DNA from: Paraglaciecola sp. 20A4
GTDB taxonomy: Bacteria > Pseudomonadota > Gammaproteobacteria > Enterobacterales > Alteromonadaceae
Length of the DNA: 64,000 nt
Assembly (NCBI RefSeq): GCF_011378905.1
Contig: NZ_WTPY01000001.1
Coordinates: forward strand, 124,001 to 188,000
Reading direction: 5' to 3'
Positions 36,438-46,036 of the stretch are shown here, piece by piece. Position 1 is the first letter of the stretch; every line of letters begins with the position of its first letter. Both the position numbers and the translations under genes were made by a program. Under the pieces are notes generated by a model. The model saw only the letters and a list, made by a program, of their open reading frames with translations. It was not told the origin of the DNA and made no database searches.

Positions 36438-37553
36438 ATGCTTAGTCTTGAACAAAAAATACACAGACGCCAGTGTGGAAATGGCCGAAATTTGACAGTT
36501 TCGGACAAGATCGCTAGTTTAACGGCTTCCATTTCACCGTTTACCGTTATAGGGCTGGCTAGTGTGATTGATTGGCAAGGATTAAGAGACACCACTGGTG
36601 TATCGATTTTGATAAAAACAGGCTTGGAATTTGGAATGAACTTGTCGGACTGCCTAGTCGGGACCGCCATCGACCCCTCTTCTCTAGACGAGCCATTAGC
36701 CAGCATACAGTCGTGGCAAGAATTGACACTAATCCGTAACATCCAAAGATTTCGCGGTACGGATGAAGAACTCGGTCTTATAGTTGCCCGCCACTATAAT
36801 ACCTCGGCTATGGGTGTGCTTGGTCAAGCAATGGCAGCCTGTGAAACTTTGGAACAAGCGCTACAGCTTACTGAACGTTATCGCTGGTTTGGCCTGTCAT
36901 TCAGTCGCTACGAATTGGCATCGACCGAGCAGGATTTTTGTATTAGAGTCAATGACAGTTATGTTCCAGAAGACTGTCAGCGATTTTGCCAGGAGAGGGG
37001 ATTAGCTGCTTGTATGTCATTATTTTCCAGCCTTTTACAAGCGCCAGTGTCTGTCAGATCAATCTCGATGAGGTCAACCAGACCCACTAAGGCCTATGAT
37101 GCATATTTTGGGGCCAATATTTGCTTTGATGCACCCTATAATCAAATTTCTTTCGACACTGAGATACAACAGCGGGCGTTACCACAACCCAATAGAAAAA
37201 TTCGCTTGGCCAGCGAACGGTATTGTGACGAAGTTCTGGCAAAACACGAGCGTTCACAAACCTTTCTTGGGCGTGTCATCGATTTAATAGAAGAATACGG
37301 TTTGTCGATAAATTTTGAGCAAGTAGCTCACAGTTTAAATATTAGCAGTCGCCAACTCAGAAGAAATTTGTCAAAAGAAGGAACGAGCTTTCGGGAGTTA
37401 TTACTCTCTTCAAAGATGGAAAGAGCTCAATTGTTACTAAAAAGCGGTCTTTCGGTCGAAGAGATAGCTAGACAAGTGGGGTATGCTGAAACAGCTAGTT
37501 TCTCCAGAGTGTTTAAAGCGCGTATAGGCGTTAGCCCAAAACGCTTTTTCTAA
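36438..37553 (+). CDS. AraC family regulator with arabinose-binding-like N-terminal domain
   Basis: 371-residue transcription factor. The N-terminal two-thirds (about 45-235) is the domain found in OruR/ArgR-type AraC proteins, with LGLIVARHYNTSAMGVLGQAMAACETLEQAL; the C-terminal double helix-turn-helix (about 280-371) shows INFEQVAHSLNISSRQLRRNLSKEGTSFRELL and VEEIARQVGYAETASFSRVFKARIGVSPKRF. AAAGG lies ten bases before the ATG. The 30-bp spacing to the divergent dioxygenase leaves little room for two promoters, so one promoter must lie inside a neighbouring gene or the transcripts overlap. Likely activator of that dioxygenase. Confidence 0.9.
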   Translation: MLSLEQKIHRRQCGNGRNLTVSDKIASLTASISPFTVIGLASVIDWQGLRDTTGVSILIKTGLEFGMNLSDCLVGTAIDPSSLDEPLASIQSWQELTLIRNIQRFRGTDEELGLIVARHYNTSAMGVLGQAMAACETLEQALQLTERYRWFGLSFSRYELASTEQDFCIRVNDSYVPEDCQRFCQERGLAACMSLFSSLLQAPVSVRSISMRSTRPTKAYDAYFGANICFDAPYNQISFDTEIQQRALPQPNRKIRLASERYCDEVLAKHERSQTFLGRVIDLIEEYGLSINFEQVAHSLNISSRQLRRNLSKEGTSFRELLLSSKMERAQLLLKSGLSVEEIARQVGYAETASFSRVFKARIGVSPKRFF

Positions 37554-37962
37554 ACATGGTTGTTTCACCTCGTTAAGACGCTTTGAAATGGACCGGACTT
37601 TCCATAGCTGATAATTGACTAAAGAGTCTTAGTGTATGACAAAAGAACTGACAGCAAGTCAGTCATAGACCAAAGCATTATTCTCAATAGCTCCTTAAGT
37701 ATTATACAGCCTATCCGACCGCTTTCACTTAAAGGTGTAGTATCAATGAACACGCATTGCATTGTCTTTTCGTCGATGGACTAATGTGGAAATAGTAAAC
37801 TGACTTTCTTTTCTTTGCTTGCTATCGCTCTCGAAAGTTGTTTTAAATCAAACTCGTTTAAGGATTTTAATCTAAGCTTACGGTTGTGTACAGAATGATA
37901 TGCTTAACGTACGTTTACCCTAAATTGCAGAGTTAAACTTGCTCATAATAAGAGGAAATAAC
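37554..37962. other. Intergenic region upstream of DUF3365 gene
   Basis: 409 bp without a credible reading frame. The only clear signal is AGAGGAAA at 37951-37958 before the ATG at 37963. I see no strong hairpin or repeat. Confidence 0.4.
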
Positions 37963-38529
37963 ATGACTAAATTAATCGGCTTTCTCGGTATTCTCGCCTT
38001 TCCACTTTTTATCAGTGCAGCAACTCAGGCCAATGAAAGCGAAATGAAAGAAGCGCGTTTACTGATTAAAGAATTCAGTGAAACGCTTAAAAGTACGTTG
38101 TCAGCAGCGATTGAAAAAGGGGGACTGATAAATGCGCTGGGTGTCTGTCATCTAGAGGCTCCAGCTATTTCATCTAATCTTTCAAAGCAGTCAGGTTGGG
38201 ATGTGCAGCGTACATCATTGAAAGTCAGAAATGCCCATAATAGCCCTGATAATTGGGAGTTAGCCAATCTACAACGCTTCGAGCAACGAAAAGAAGCGGG
38301 CGAAGCAGTAGGCAATATCGATACCTTTTCCACGGTGCAAGATAACGGGCAAACTGTTTTTCGCTATATGAAAGCGATACCTACTGGCGGGCTGTGTTTA
38401 AATTGTCACGGTAACAGTGTGTCACCCACGTTAAAGGAAAAAATCAATAGTTTGTATCCTTACGATGAAGCATTGGGTTTTAATGTAGGGGATATTCGCG
38501 GCGCATTTACGTTGAAAAAGGTGGAGTGA
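37963..38529 (+). CDS. Secreted DUF3365 heme protein (single c-type heme motif)
   Basis: 188 residues. A signal peptide (about 1-22, ending near SAATQA), then a DUF3365/Tll0287-like domain with one CxxCH heme site in GGLCLNCHGNS and the family segments VCHLEAPAIS, VRNAHNSPDNWE and GDIRGAFTLKK. Such proteins bind one heme in a PAS-like fold and act as periplasmic redox or gas sensors or electron carriers. The ATG at 37963 has GAGGAAA upstream; an earlier in-frame start at 37939 adds eight residues with no ribosome binding site. It lies inside the repeat-bracketed segment but is not obviously linked to the dioxygenase. Confidence 0.88.
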   Translation: MTKLIGFLGILAFPLFISAATQANESEMKEARLLIKEFSETLKSTLSAAIEKGGLINALGVCHLEAPAISSNLSKQSGWDVQRTSLKVRNAHNSPDNWELANLQRFEQRKEAGEAVGNIDTFSTVQDNGQTVFRYMKAIPTGGLCLNCHGNSVSPTLKEKINSLYPYDEALGFNVGDIRGAFTLKKVE

Positions 38530-38562
38530 TTATATCCTATCGGCCTAAAATCACAGTTAAAT

Positions 38563-38582
38563 ACATATGAATATTCATATGT
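38563..38582. repeat. 20-bp perfect palindrome
   Basis: The half-site ACATATGAAT is followed at once by its exact complement ATTCATATGT. It lies 34 bp after the DUF3365 stop. It could be a dimeric regulator site or an mRNA 3' hairpin with no loop. Confidence 0.75.
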
Positions 38583-38668
38583 TACTTTAAAACCAGCTCA
38601 TTCGATCCGGTTTTAAACATTAATTAAAGTGCACACAGATGTCCGAGATAAATAAAGTTGGATCTGTA

Positions 38669-38694
38669 AAACTGGGGTCAGGGTCAATTTAAAA
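38669..38694. repeat. Inverted copy of the 26-bp repeat
   Basis: Reads AAACTGGGGTCAGGGTCAAT and continues TTAAAA; the reverse complement matches the copy at 35472-35497 at 25 of 26 positions. Confidence 0.9.
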
Positions 38695-39001
38695 CCAATG
38701 AGTTTGGTTTTTTGCACTAATTTCACACAATCGTTGTGAAAGTCTTTTAGCTACACCAGTATGAACGTTTTGGTATATTTGTGCTTGTATTGACTGAATA
38801 ATGAGAGTCCAATTCTGGCACAGAACCGTCGATAAGATTAAGTCCTGAGTAATTCACATAAAGCTACCCCCAATGGATGAGCGTACCAATTACTAAGGGG
38901 AGCTTCGTCGGTTGGATCGCTATTCACTGGGCAAGCAATTTTAGCCTAACCCAGTTTCAAACTTTAATTAGAACGCAAAAAAATTATTTAAAATCAATGT
39001 C

Positions 39002-40834
39002 TTACTCGACAGTGACCGACTTGGCTAAATTCCGAGGTTGATCTACATCTGTGCCTTTGATGATGGCTACGTAGTATGACAGTAGCTGTAATGGCAGGGT
39101 GTAAATAATCGGCGCTATCGCCGCGGCGCAATGGGGTACGTTGATTACACGCATGGTTTTATCGCTTTTGAAGTGGGCTTCTTTATCGGCAAACACATAC
39201 ATGATGCCGCCGCGGGCACGCACTTCTTCCACGTTAGATTTTAGCTTTTCGAGTAACTCGTTATTCGGGGCAACCACGATGACGGGCATTTCATCATCAA
39301 TCAGCGCTAACGGACCATGTTTCAGCTCACCTGACGCATACGCTTCGGCGTGAATATAGGAAATCTCTTTAAGTTTTAAGGCACCTTCCATTGCGATAGG
39401 GTATTGGTCGCCACGGCCTAAGAACAAACTGTGTTGCTTGTCTGCGAACTCTTCAGCTAGGTCTTTAATGCCTTGTGTCAGACTTAAGGTTTCCTCTAAT
39501 TTGCTTGGTAGGCTGTGTAACCCATCAACAATCGCTTTGTGGTCCACGTCGCTCATACCGTTATGCTTACCTAAGGCTAATGTCAGCATTAAGAAGCCGG
39601 TGAGCTGAGTGGTGAACGCTTTCGTTGATGCAACGCCAATCTCGGCGCCTGCCAATGTCATAAAAGCAAGGTCGGATTCGCGTACCAATGATGAGCCAGG
39701 TACATTACAAATCGCTAAGCTCGAGGTATAACCTAAGCTTTTTGCTAAGCGCAAAGCGGCCAAAGTATCGGCTGTCTCACCCGATTGAGATATGGTAACC
39801 AACAAGCTATTTGGGTGAACAAAAGATTTGCGATAACGGAATTCAGACGCAATTTCAACGTTACATGATACGTTGGCATATTGCTCTAACCAATATTTGG
39901 CCGTCATGCCTGAGTGATAGCTGGTGCCACACGCGACGATTTGCACGTGCTTAATATTCGCTAGAACTTCATCAGCTCCTTGGCCAAAAATATTCGGGCT
40001 GATGTCGTGTTCACCTAAACGGCCTTGTAAGCAGTTACGTACTACTGTCGGTTGCTCATGAATTTCTTTGAGCATGTAGTGGCGATAACCGGCTTTGTCG
40101 CCAGCATCGTGCTCGATATCAGATTCGACGATATCGCGTTCGGCGATTTGGCCACTTTGGTCATATACGGTCACGCTGGTGCGTGTCACTTCTGCTACAT
40201 CGCCTTCTTCAAGATACATAAAACGACGCGTGACGGGTAAGAGTGCCATTTGGTCTGAAGCAATAAAGTTTTCCCCGATACCAAAACCGATAACCAGCGG
40301 ACTACCAGAGCGTGCAACGATCATGCGATCAGGTTCATGCTTATCAATAATTACTGTGCCGTATGCGCCTTTGAATTTACTCACCGCGGTTTGCACCGCT
40401 TGTAATAAATCTGCGCCTTGATCTAATTCATAATGAACTTGATGAGCGATGGATTCAGTGTCCGTGTCAGATGTGAAACCATAGCCTTTAGCTGATAGTT
40501 CAGCACGTAAATGTTGGTAGTTTTCAATAATGCCATTATGCACAACGGCGACACGCTCGCTGGAAAAATGTGGATGGGCATTAGCTTCGGTTACCCCACC
40601 GTGTGTTGCCCAGCGTGTGTGGGCAATACCCACGCTGCCTTTGACGGGATTATTGTGCAAAGCATCAGCTAATTCTTTAACTTTACCTGTGCGTCGAGTA
40701 CGGGTTAGATTGCCTTCGGAATCGAGCAAGGCAACACCAGCAGAGTCGTATCCACGGTATTCCAAACGTTTTAGGCCCTCTAGCAATATTTCTACTACGT
40801 TACGTTCTGCAATCGCGCCGACTATCCCACACAT
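39002..40834 (-). CDS. glmS: Glutamine--fructose-6-phosphate aminotransferase (isomerizing)
   Basis: Makes glucosamine-6-phosphate from fructose-6-phosphate and glutamine, the first step towards UDP-GlcNAc for cell wall and lipopolysaccharide. 610 residues. The N-terminal glutaminase begins MCGIVGAI (Cys2 nucleophile), with [11 protein letters not shown] and [12 protein letters not shown]; two SIS isomerase domains follow ([62 protein letters not shown]) with the C-terminal LAKSVTVE. The start lies 3 bp after the DeoR gene stop, so the two are an operon. No glmS ribozyme-like leader is seen, as expected outside Gram-positives. Confidence 0.98.
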   Translation of the reverse strand: MCGIVGAIAERNVVEILLEGLKRLEYRGYDSAGVALLDSEGNLTRTRRTGKVKELADALHNNPVKGSVGIAHTRWATHGGVTEANAHPHFSSERVAVVHNGIIENYQHLRAELSAKGYGFTSDTDTESIAHQVHYELDQGADLLQAVQTAVSKFKGAYGTVIIDKHEPDRMIVARSGSPLVIGFGIGENFIASDQMALLPVTRRFMYLEEGDVAEVTRTSVTVYDQSGQIAERDIVESDIEHDAGDKAGYRHYMLKEIHEQPTVVRNCLQGRLGEHDISPNIFGQGADEVLANIKHVQIVACGTSYHSGMTAKYWLEQYANVSCNVEIASEFRYRKSFVHPNSLLVTISQSGETADTLAALRLAKSLGYTSSLAICNVPGSSLVRESDLAFMTLAGAEIGVASTKAFTTQLTGFLMLTLALGKHNGMSDVDHKAIVDGLHSLPSKLEETLSLTQGIKDLAEEFADKQHSLFLGRGDQYPIAMEGALKLKEISYIHAEAYASGELKHGPLALIDDEMPVIVVAPNNELLEKLKSNVEEVRARGGIMYVFADKEAHFKSDKTMRVINVPHCAAAIAPIIYTLPLQLLSYYVAIIKGTDVDQPRNLAKSVTVE

Positions 40835-40837
40835 AGG

Positions 40838-41617
40838 TTATGCTCCAATTCTTTTAGTTTGTGCGCAAATCACCTTCACGCCCTGTTTTTCAATATGTTT
40901 TTTATCGCTGTCAGCGATCAAATCATCAGTAACCAGTATTGATATTGCCAGCCATGGCAATTCAACATTGGGTATTTTACGTTGTAACTTTTCTGATTCA
41001 GCCAACACAATTACATCATTAGATACTTCAGCCATCACTTGACTCAATTGAGTCAGTTCATTAAAGGTGGTTGTGCCTTTTTGCAGGTCCAACCCCGCGG
41101 CGCCTATAAATGTTTGATCAAAATTGTAGGCGCGTAATACTTGCTCTGCCATTTTTCCTTGAAACGCATGTGACTGTGGATCCCAAGTGCCACCGGTCAT
41201 TAACACTTTCGGTTCATTCTCGCTTTCTAACAACGAGTTCGCCACATGTAACGAGTTTGTCATAACGACTAAACCAATTTTACTGGCAAGTTCAGGGATT
41301 AGCGCAGCTGTTGTGCTACCACTATCAATAATAATACGGTTATGATCTTTGATAAGGGTTGCCGCGACTTTCGCTATAGCAATTTTACGTGCTGAAAGCT
41401 TTTCGCTGGAAAGTTCAGACGAGCCTTGAGGTAAGGGCACCGCACCACCAAATTTACGCAGTAGCAAACCATTATTTTCGAGCTCGGTCAGATCTTTACG
41501 GATCGTAACTTCAGACGTCGCAAGTAGCTTTGCCAGCTCGTCGACCATGACTTCACGGTGCTCATGTAGGCGGTCGATAATTGCGCGGCGGCGCTGTTGA
41601 GTATTTCGTTTTTGCAT
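40838..41617 (-). CDS. DeoR/GlpR family transcriptional regulator
   Basis: 259-residue sugar-phosphate-responsive repressor. N-terminal helix-turn-helix of the DeoR type (QQRRRAIIDRLHEHREVMVDELAKLLATSEVTIRKDLTELENNGLLLRKFGGA), then the sugar-phosphate isomerase-like sensor domain with IIDSGSTTAALIPEL, VVMTNSLHVAN and VIVLAES. It is directly upstream of glmS, which points to amino-sugar control, with an amino-sugar phosphate as likely signal. No clear ribosome binding site precedes the ATG at 41617; a promoter overlapping an inverted repeat suggests a leaderless message. Confidence 0.92.
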   Translation of the reverse strand: MQKRNTQQRRRAIIDRLHEHREVMVDELAKLLATSEVTIRKDLTELENNGLLLRKFGGAVPLPQGSSELSSEKLSARKIAIAKVAATLIKDHNRIIIDSGSTTAALIPELASKIGLVVMTNSLHVANSLLESENEPKVLMTGGTWDPQSHAFQGKMAEQVLRAYNFDQTFIGAAGLDLQKGTTTFNELTQLSQVMAEVSNDVIVLAESEKLQRKIPNVELPWLAISILVTDDLIADSDKKHIEKQGVKVICAQTKRIGA

Positions 41618-41631
41618 AATTCGAAATATAT

Positions 41632-41650
41632 ATCTTTCAAAACGAAAGAT
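41632..41650 (-). promoter_or_regulatory. Inverted repeat and promoter before the DeoR-glmS operon
   Basis: Perfect inverted repeat ATCTTTC-AAAAC-GAAAGAT. On the minus strand it overlaps TTTATC (41653-41648) and lies before TATATT (41630-41625), spaced 17 bp, which reads as a promoter whose start would fall almost at the ATG. CTTTC/GAAAG pairs are of the kind bound by DeoR-family repressors, so autoregulation is likely. Inferred. Confidence 0.55.
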
Positions 41651-41848
41651 AAAGGGATTATTTTGTCTCTATTAAAACAAATACTTCGTTAGTAGCTAAA
41701 GATACCGTATGTGTATGGTATTGGATGTTACGAGGTTACATTACAGCGTGTTTAGGTGAGCGGTTAGTGGAATAAATGCCTTACCAACGTGTTACGCCAG
41801 CCTTTATTATGCGAAAGAAATAGTGTTTGCTAAACCGGAAATGAAGAA

Positions 41849-41872
41849 GGCTCTATTGATACAAGCAGAGCC
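41849..41872 (-). terminator. Possible weak terminator after glmU
   Basis: GGCTCT/AGAGCC six-bp stem with a 12-base loop, followed on the minus strand by TTCTTCATTT. It lies about 55 bp after the glmU stop. The T tract is interrupted, so efficiency is doubtful. The 310-bp gap to the DeoR gene holds no gene. Confidence 0.45.
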
Positions 41873-41927
41873 TTGTTTGTCGTTTGGTTTTTGTTGCTAT
41901 CAGCAGTGGATTAAGCGTCAATAACCA

Positions 41928-43286
41928 TTAAGGCTTGGTTGGACGTTGCCACCCGCTAATATTACGTTGCTTCGCTCGGGCGATCGCTAATTCTTCATCG
42001 GCCACTGTTTTGGTTATCACTGAACCTGCACCAACGGTTGCCTGATTACCAATCTGAACTGGCGCTACTAACGCGCTATTCGAGCCAATAAACGCACCAT
42101 CACCGATAATTGTTTTCGATTTATTTACACCATCGTAGTTACAGGTAATTGTGCCTGCCCCGATGTTGGCACCAATCCCTACTGTAGCATCGCCTAAGTA
42201 TGACAAGTGATTAGCTTTAGAGCCTTTACCCAATGTGGTTTTTTTCATTTCAACGAAATTACCGACGCGAGCATTCTCATGCATAATTGTACCCGGACGC
42301 AGACGAGCATAAGGCCCTACAGAGCAATTTTCACCCACCACTGCTTGGTCTAACATGCTGTTAGCTTCGATTGTTGCACCATCGGCAATTTCACAGTCTT
42401 TTAGAATACAGTTAGGACCTATTGTGACATTAGAACCAATTTTCACCGTGCCTTCGATTACCACATTGACGTCAATGACAATGTCTTGTCCGACAATAAT
42501 ATCACCACGTAAATCAAAACGACGGGGGTCGAGTAAACTGACACCTTGCATCATGAGTTCTTCGGCTTGTTCAAATTGAAAGGCGCGTTCAATGGCTGCA
42601 AGTTGCTTACGATTATTAATGCCTTCAACTTCAACTTCACTAGTAGGTTGCGCTGCTTTAATGATTTTGCCTTCATTGGCAGCCATTTCAATCACGTCGG
42701 TTAAATAAAATTCACCTTGCGCATTGTTGCTGTTTAAATTAGATAACCAGCGTTTTAAATCTTTACCATTTAATACCATCATACCGGTATTAATCTCATT
42801 GATCTGACGCTGAGCATCACTGGCGTCTTTATGTTCAACGATCGCCGTCACTTGTTCGCCTTGACGAATAATACGGCCCATACCAGTCGGGTCAGAAACG
42901 TTAACCGTCAGCAGTGCGACATCGGCCTGGGCTTTCGTTTGTAATAAATTATGCAGAGTATTTGCCTTTATAAGCGGCGCGTCTCCGACCAAGATAAGTA
43001 CATCTTCGTTATCATTGATATAGGGTACTGCTTGTTGCACCGCGTGGCCGGTCCCTAGTTGCTCTGCTTGTAAACACCAGTTTAGCGCGTTGTGCCCAAG
43101 GGCAGATTGTAATTGCTCAGCCTGATGGCCATAGACCAAGTTGATAGAATTAGCACCCAACTGATTTACTGTATCAATAATTCGTTGAACCATTGGCTTG
43201 GCACCAATTGGATGTAAAACTTTAGGCATTGAAGACTTCATACGCGTCCCTTTGCCTGCTGCGAGTATTACCACTGAAAATGACAT
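41928..43286 (-). CDS. glmU: Bifunctional UDP-GlcNAc pyrophosphorylase / glucosamine-1-P acetyltransferase
   Basis: Last two steps to UDP-GlcNAc. 452 residues. N-terminal uridyltransferase: [55 protein letters not shown]-terminal left-handed beta-helix with hexapeptide repeats ([21 protein letters not shown]), [32 protein letters not shown] and [11 protein letters not shown]. The start at 43286 begins [13 protein letters not shown] as in other GlmU; the open frame runs 44 codons further but that part has no family match. It is separated from the DeoR-glmS operon by 310 bp. Confidence 0.98.
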   Translation of the reverse strand: MSFSVVILAAGKGTRMKSSMPKVLHPIGAKPMVQRIIDTVNQLGANSINLVYGHQAEQLQSALGHNALNWCLQAEQLGTGHAVQQAVPYINDNEDVLILVGDAPLIKANTLHNLLQTKAQADVALLTVNVSDPTGMGRIIRQGEQVTAIVEHKDASDAQRQINEINTGMMVLNGKDLKRWLSNLNSNNAQGEFYLTDVIEMAANEGKIIKAAQPTSEVEVEGINNRKQLAAIERAFQFEQAEELMMQGVSLLDPRRFDLRGDIIVGQDIVIDVNVVIEGTVKIGSNVTIGPNCILKDCEIADGATIEANSMLDQAVVGENCSVGPYARLRPGTIMHENARVGNFVEMKKTTLGKGSKANHLSYLGDATVGIGANIGAGTITCNYDGVNKSKTIIGDGAFIGSNSALVAPVQIGNQATVGAGSVITKTVADEELAIARAKQRNISGWQRPTKP

Positions 43287-43684
43287 GAAGTATCCTGAAT
43301 CTAATGAAGTGGGGGGTATTTTACTGATGCGGGGAAAAACTACCAGTGCTCGATCTTTTATCATGTAAACGACGTAAAATAATTTATTATTGGATGCAAT
43401 CAAACAATAATTTTGCAACCAAAGTACAATGTCTTAATCTTGGTCGCTTGCTTATAATAGAGTTATTAAGGTAAATTTACCGACCTAACCGTTTTATCAG
43501 CAGATTATGTGGCGAACAATATGTAAAACTTAGTATATATATTGTTTTTCATGAAATAATTTAGTTAAAAAAAGGTCTTTGGTTTAACGTGAGCAATAAA
43601 TTAGTGATACTAGGGTTAATGAATAACTGGGTGCACTAATAAGCAGTTAAGCCTTTTTTCAGTTTATTTTATACAGGGTAGTTT
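43287..43684. other. Divergent intergenic region glmU / diguanylate cyclase
   Basis: 398 bp between divergent genes. A TATAAT box is seen at 43453-43458 on the + strand but without a good -35 at the right spacing. No gene or repeat stands out. Confidence 0.35.
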
Positions 43685-45109
43685 GTGAATATTTTTCGGA
43701 CCTTACATCGCAGTATCTTACTGCTCTTCGTCGTTGTCGCGGTATCCATAGTCACTTTGGTACACTTTAGCGTATCTAAAATCGTTGCAGAGCAAAGTCG
43801 TGCTCAGCAACAGTCTCACTCTCCTGCATTAGAGCTTATTGTTCAGCAATTGATGAAACCACTACACATTTCTGAAACGCTGGTAAAAGCAAAAGAATTA
43901 CAAGATTTAATGGGAGCGCCGTCTATTGATGAACAGGCCGTTTTCGACAGTCTTAAACGATTGCAGCGTGAATTTGGTATGAATTTTTTTATTGCTAGCG
44001 AAAAGAGTCGACGGCAGTATTATTCTGATGGCACCACGACAGAGCTATTAGAAGGTAACGTTAGTTGGTATTTCAAATACAAAGATTCAGCACAGAATGA
44101 AATCGCCGATATCGGTAAATGGGAAGACACCCACTTCTATATTGATTTAAAAGTGTTTGACGAGAACCAACATTTTCTTGGTTTTTTCGGTGTGGGCAAA
44201 AGCCTGCGTAGTTTTTTAGATATTTTTGCGCGTTATAAAGAAACCTATGGTTACGACTTTATTTTTGCCGATCAAGACAGAAATATTACCTTGTCATCGG
44301 ATCCCAAATTGGTCGCCGCGAATTCAGAGTTTACTAATTTAACCAATTTACCATGGTTCAAAGACTTGTCAGAGGAAGAGCAGCAGGGCTCGTTAAATAA
44401 CCTATTGGTGAAAATCAACGGTTATGATTTTTTGATCGCAGAATTGAACATTCAACCGTTTGACTGGACGTTATATTTGATGACGCCCCTTGAATCTCGT
44501 CAAACTGAGATTAGCCGTGGCTTTATTTTTAGCATTGTCACCTTGTTAGTGCTTATTTTTGGCTTGTTTTTGATTATTTACAATTTATTGTATTACTTCA
44601 AAAAAGACATGCAAAAAACGCGTCAGATTGACGTGTTAACAGAACTGCCTAACCGCGCAAGTATGTCGCTTATGTTTGATGGTTTTATGTATGAAAAATC
44701 ATCTGTGAGCTTGGTGTTAATTAACCTAGACAATTTTAAATCAATCAATGAAACACATGGGCGCAAAGCGGGTGATATCGTTTTACGCCAGATTGCTTCA
44801 ATGTTGCAATTAGAGTTAAGAAAGCAAGATATACTTGGGCGTTGGGGCGGCGAGGAATTTTTATTATTATTACCGAACACTGGACCTCATGAAGCGGTTG
44901 ATGTGGCAGAAACGGTGCGTAATCGCCTAGCCAATATGACGATTACCACAGGCAGTATGTCCATTCAAATGACTGCGAGCTTTGGTGTTTCGTTTACTGC
45001 TATTCCGCGGACCATTAATGAAGTGATTGCGGCTGCGGATGACGCGCTTTTTGCCGCTAAGCGTGAAGGACGAAATGTGGTGCGTTTACAGCTTATCGCC
45101 GAGCATTAA
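43685..45109 (+). CDS. Membrane diguanylate cyclase (GGDEF)
   Basis: Makes cyclic di-GMP, which favours biofilm over motility. 474 residues with GTG start. First membrane helix about 10-30, periplasmic sensor region (about 35-275, with GWSWYFKY-like NVSWYFKYKDS and a Cache-type fold expected from its length), second helix about 279-303, then a GGDEF domain (about 315-470) with DVLTELPNRASM, NLDNFKSINETHG, GRWGGEEFLLLLP (active-site GGEEF) and ADDALFAAKREGRN. The GGEEF motif is intact and no RxxD inhibitory site is evident five residues before it (ELRKQDILGRW). No EAL domain. Confidence 0.93.
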   Translation: MNIFRTLHRSILLLFVVVAVSIVTLVHFSVSKIVAEQSRAQQQSHSPALELIVQQLMKPLHISETLVKAKELQDLMGAPSIDEQAVFDSLKRLQREFGMNFFIASEKSRRQYYSDGTTTELLEGNVSWYFKYKDSAQNEIADIGKWEDTHFYIDLKVFDENQHFLGFFGVGKSLRSFLDIFARYKETYGYDFIFADQDRNITLSSDPKLVAANSEFTNLTNLPWFKDLSEEEQQGSLNNLLVKINGYDFLIAELNIQPFDWTLYLMTPLESRQTEISRGFIFSIVTLLVLIFGLFLIIYNLLYYFKKDMQKTRQIDVLTELPNRASMSLMFDGFMYEKSSVSLVLINLDNFKSINETHGRKAGDIVLRQIASMLQLELRKQDILGRWGGEEFLLLLPNTGPHEAVDVAETVRNRLANMTITTGSMSIQMTASFGVSFTAIPRTINEVIAAADDALFAAKREGRNVVRLQLIAEH

Positions 45110-45127
45110 ATCAAGCCCTATAAGCAC

Positions 45128-46018
45128 TTAAAGGGCAGGTTTAATTTTTAACCTGCGCCTTTCGACGATTCCAGTGGCTAACACCACGCCAGTTATAACC
45201 AAAACCACTCCAGCCCACATTAACGTCGTGAACGTTTCATCTAATAAAACAATTCCCCACATAATGCCAAATGCTGGGATCAAGTATGCAACCATTAAAG
45301 CATTGCTTGGCCCTACATTGGCGATTAAACGAAAATATAATAAATAGGCTAAGGCAGTACATAAACTCCCCAAGGCAATGGCATCGATCCAGCTGCTGGA
45401 CGAGGGTACAGAAGTGGGCATAAACCAAATATTCAAAGGCAGTAAACATAAAGTCGCAGCAAATAAACTACCAGCGGCCAATGCCATCGGGCTTACATCA
45501 CTTAAATACTGCTTGGTAAAGCAGCCTGCGTAGCCATACAAGGCCGTGGCACCAAGCGTGGCAAGTGTGGGCAATACGGCGAGCGCGTTGAATGCAGCCG
45601 CTTGAGCCGCACTAAGTATGGCAACCCCCAAAAAGCCAATAACTAAGCCCAGAACGGCAAATCCGGATATGCGCTGCTTTAACCATAATAGGCCGATAAG
45701 TGCACCGAACATAGGGGCAGTGGCATTCATAACAGAAGCGTACCCTGCACCAATGTGCAATAGGCTATAACTGAAAAGACAAAAGGGGATAGCAGTGTTG
45801 GTTAGCCCGACGACAAGGATCCCTCGCCAATGTTTGCTTATTTGGGTTAAAGCAACGCGATTGCAGATAAAGGGTAGCAAGATAAGACAGGCCACGCCTG
45901 CACGCATAGTGATTAGGCTAATTGGCCCAAACTCAGGCGTTGCAGTTCGAGTGAAAATAAAAGCCGCACCCCAGATACCCGCAAGAAAAATGAGCTCAAC
46001 AAAATGACGCGCTTGCAT
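45128..46018 (-). CDS. EamA/DMT family transporter
   Basis: 296-residue inner-membrane permease with ten predicted helices in two EamA repeats. IWGAAFIFTRTATPEFGPISLITMRA near the start and PIFGIMWGI-like PAFGIMWGIVLLDETFT in the second repeat are typical of drug/metabolite exporters. The substrate is unknown. It ends 18 bp from the convergent cyclase gene and starts after ogt (18 bp gap), so it may be the last gene of an alkA-ogt-eamA operon, which would be odd functionally. Confidence 0.9.
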   Translation of the reverse strand: MQARHFVELIFLAGIWGAAFIFTRTATPEFGPISLITMRAGVACLILLPFICNRVALTQISKHWRGILVVGLTNTAIPFCLFSYSLLHIGAGYASVMNATAPMFGALIGLLWLKQRISGFAVLGLVIGFLGVAILSAAQAAAFNALAVLPTLATLGATALYGYAGCFTKQYLSDVSPMALAAGSLFAATLCLLPLNIWFMPTSVPSSSSWIDAIALGSLCTALAYLLYFRLIANVGPSNALMVAYLIPAFGIMWGIVLLDETFTTLMWAGVVLVITGVVLATGIVERRRLKIKPAL

Positions 46019-46036
46019 AAATGTTCCTTATTTCTC

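Larger units (their letters stand above)
35444..38694. mobile_element. Segment bracketed by inverted 26-bp repeats (possible mobile or REP-type unit)
   Basis: The left end carries two direct copies and the right end one inverted copy of the same 26-bp sequence, enclosing a TauD-type dioxygenase, an AraC regulator and a DUF3365 protein. The left repeat ends 16 bp before the dioxygenase stop. No transposase gene and no clear target duplication were seen. It may be a passenger unit mobilised in trans, or just independent REP-type repeats that happen to flank the genes. Confidence 0.35.
38530..39001. other. Intergenic region DUF3365 / glmS
   Basis: 472 bp between convergent genes, holding a 20-bp perfect palindrome (38563-38582) and the inverted 26-bp repeat (38669-38694). 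The remainder to glmS shows no gene. The 3' end of the glmS message lies at the right edge; no clear intrinsic terminator was found. Confidence 0.5.

Noticed and set aside
40530-41042. 170-codon + strand frame over glmS and the DeoR gene
   Set aside because: It is antisense to two well-supported genes and the product is low-complexity S/T/P-rich, as expected from a shadow frame.
43287-43418. 44-codon upstream extension of glmU
   Set aside because: The family start [13 protein letters not shown] is at 43286; the extension has no resemblance to any GlmU.
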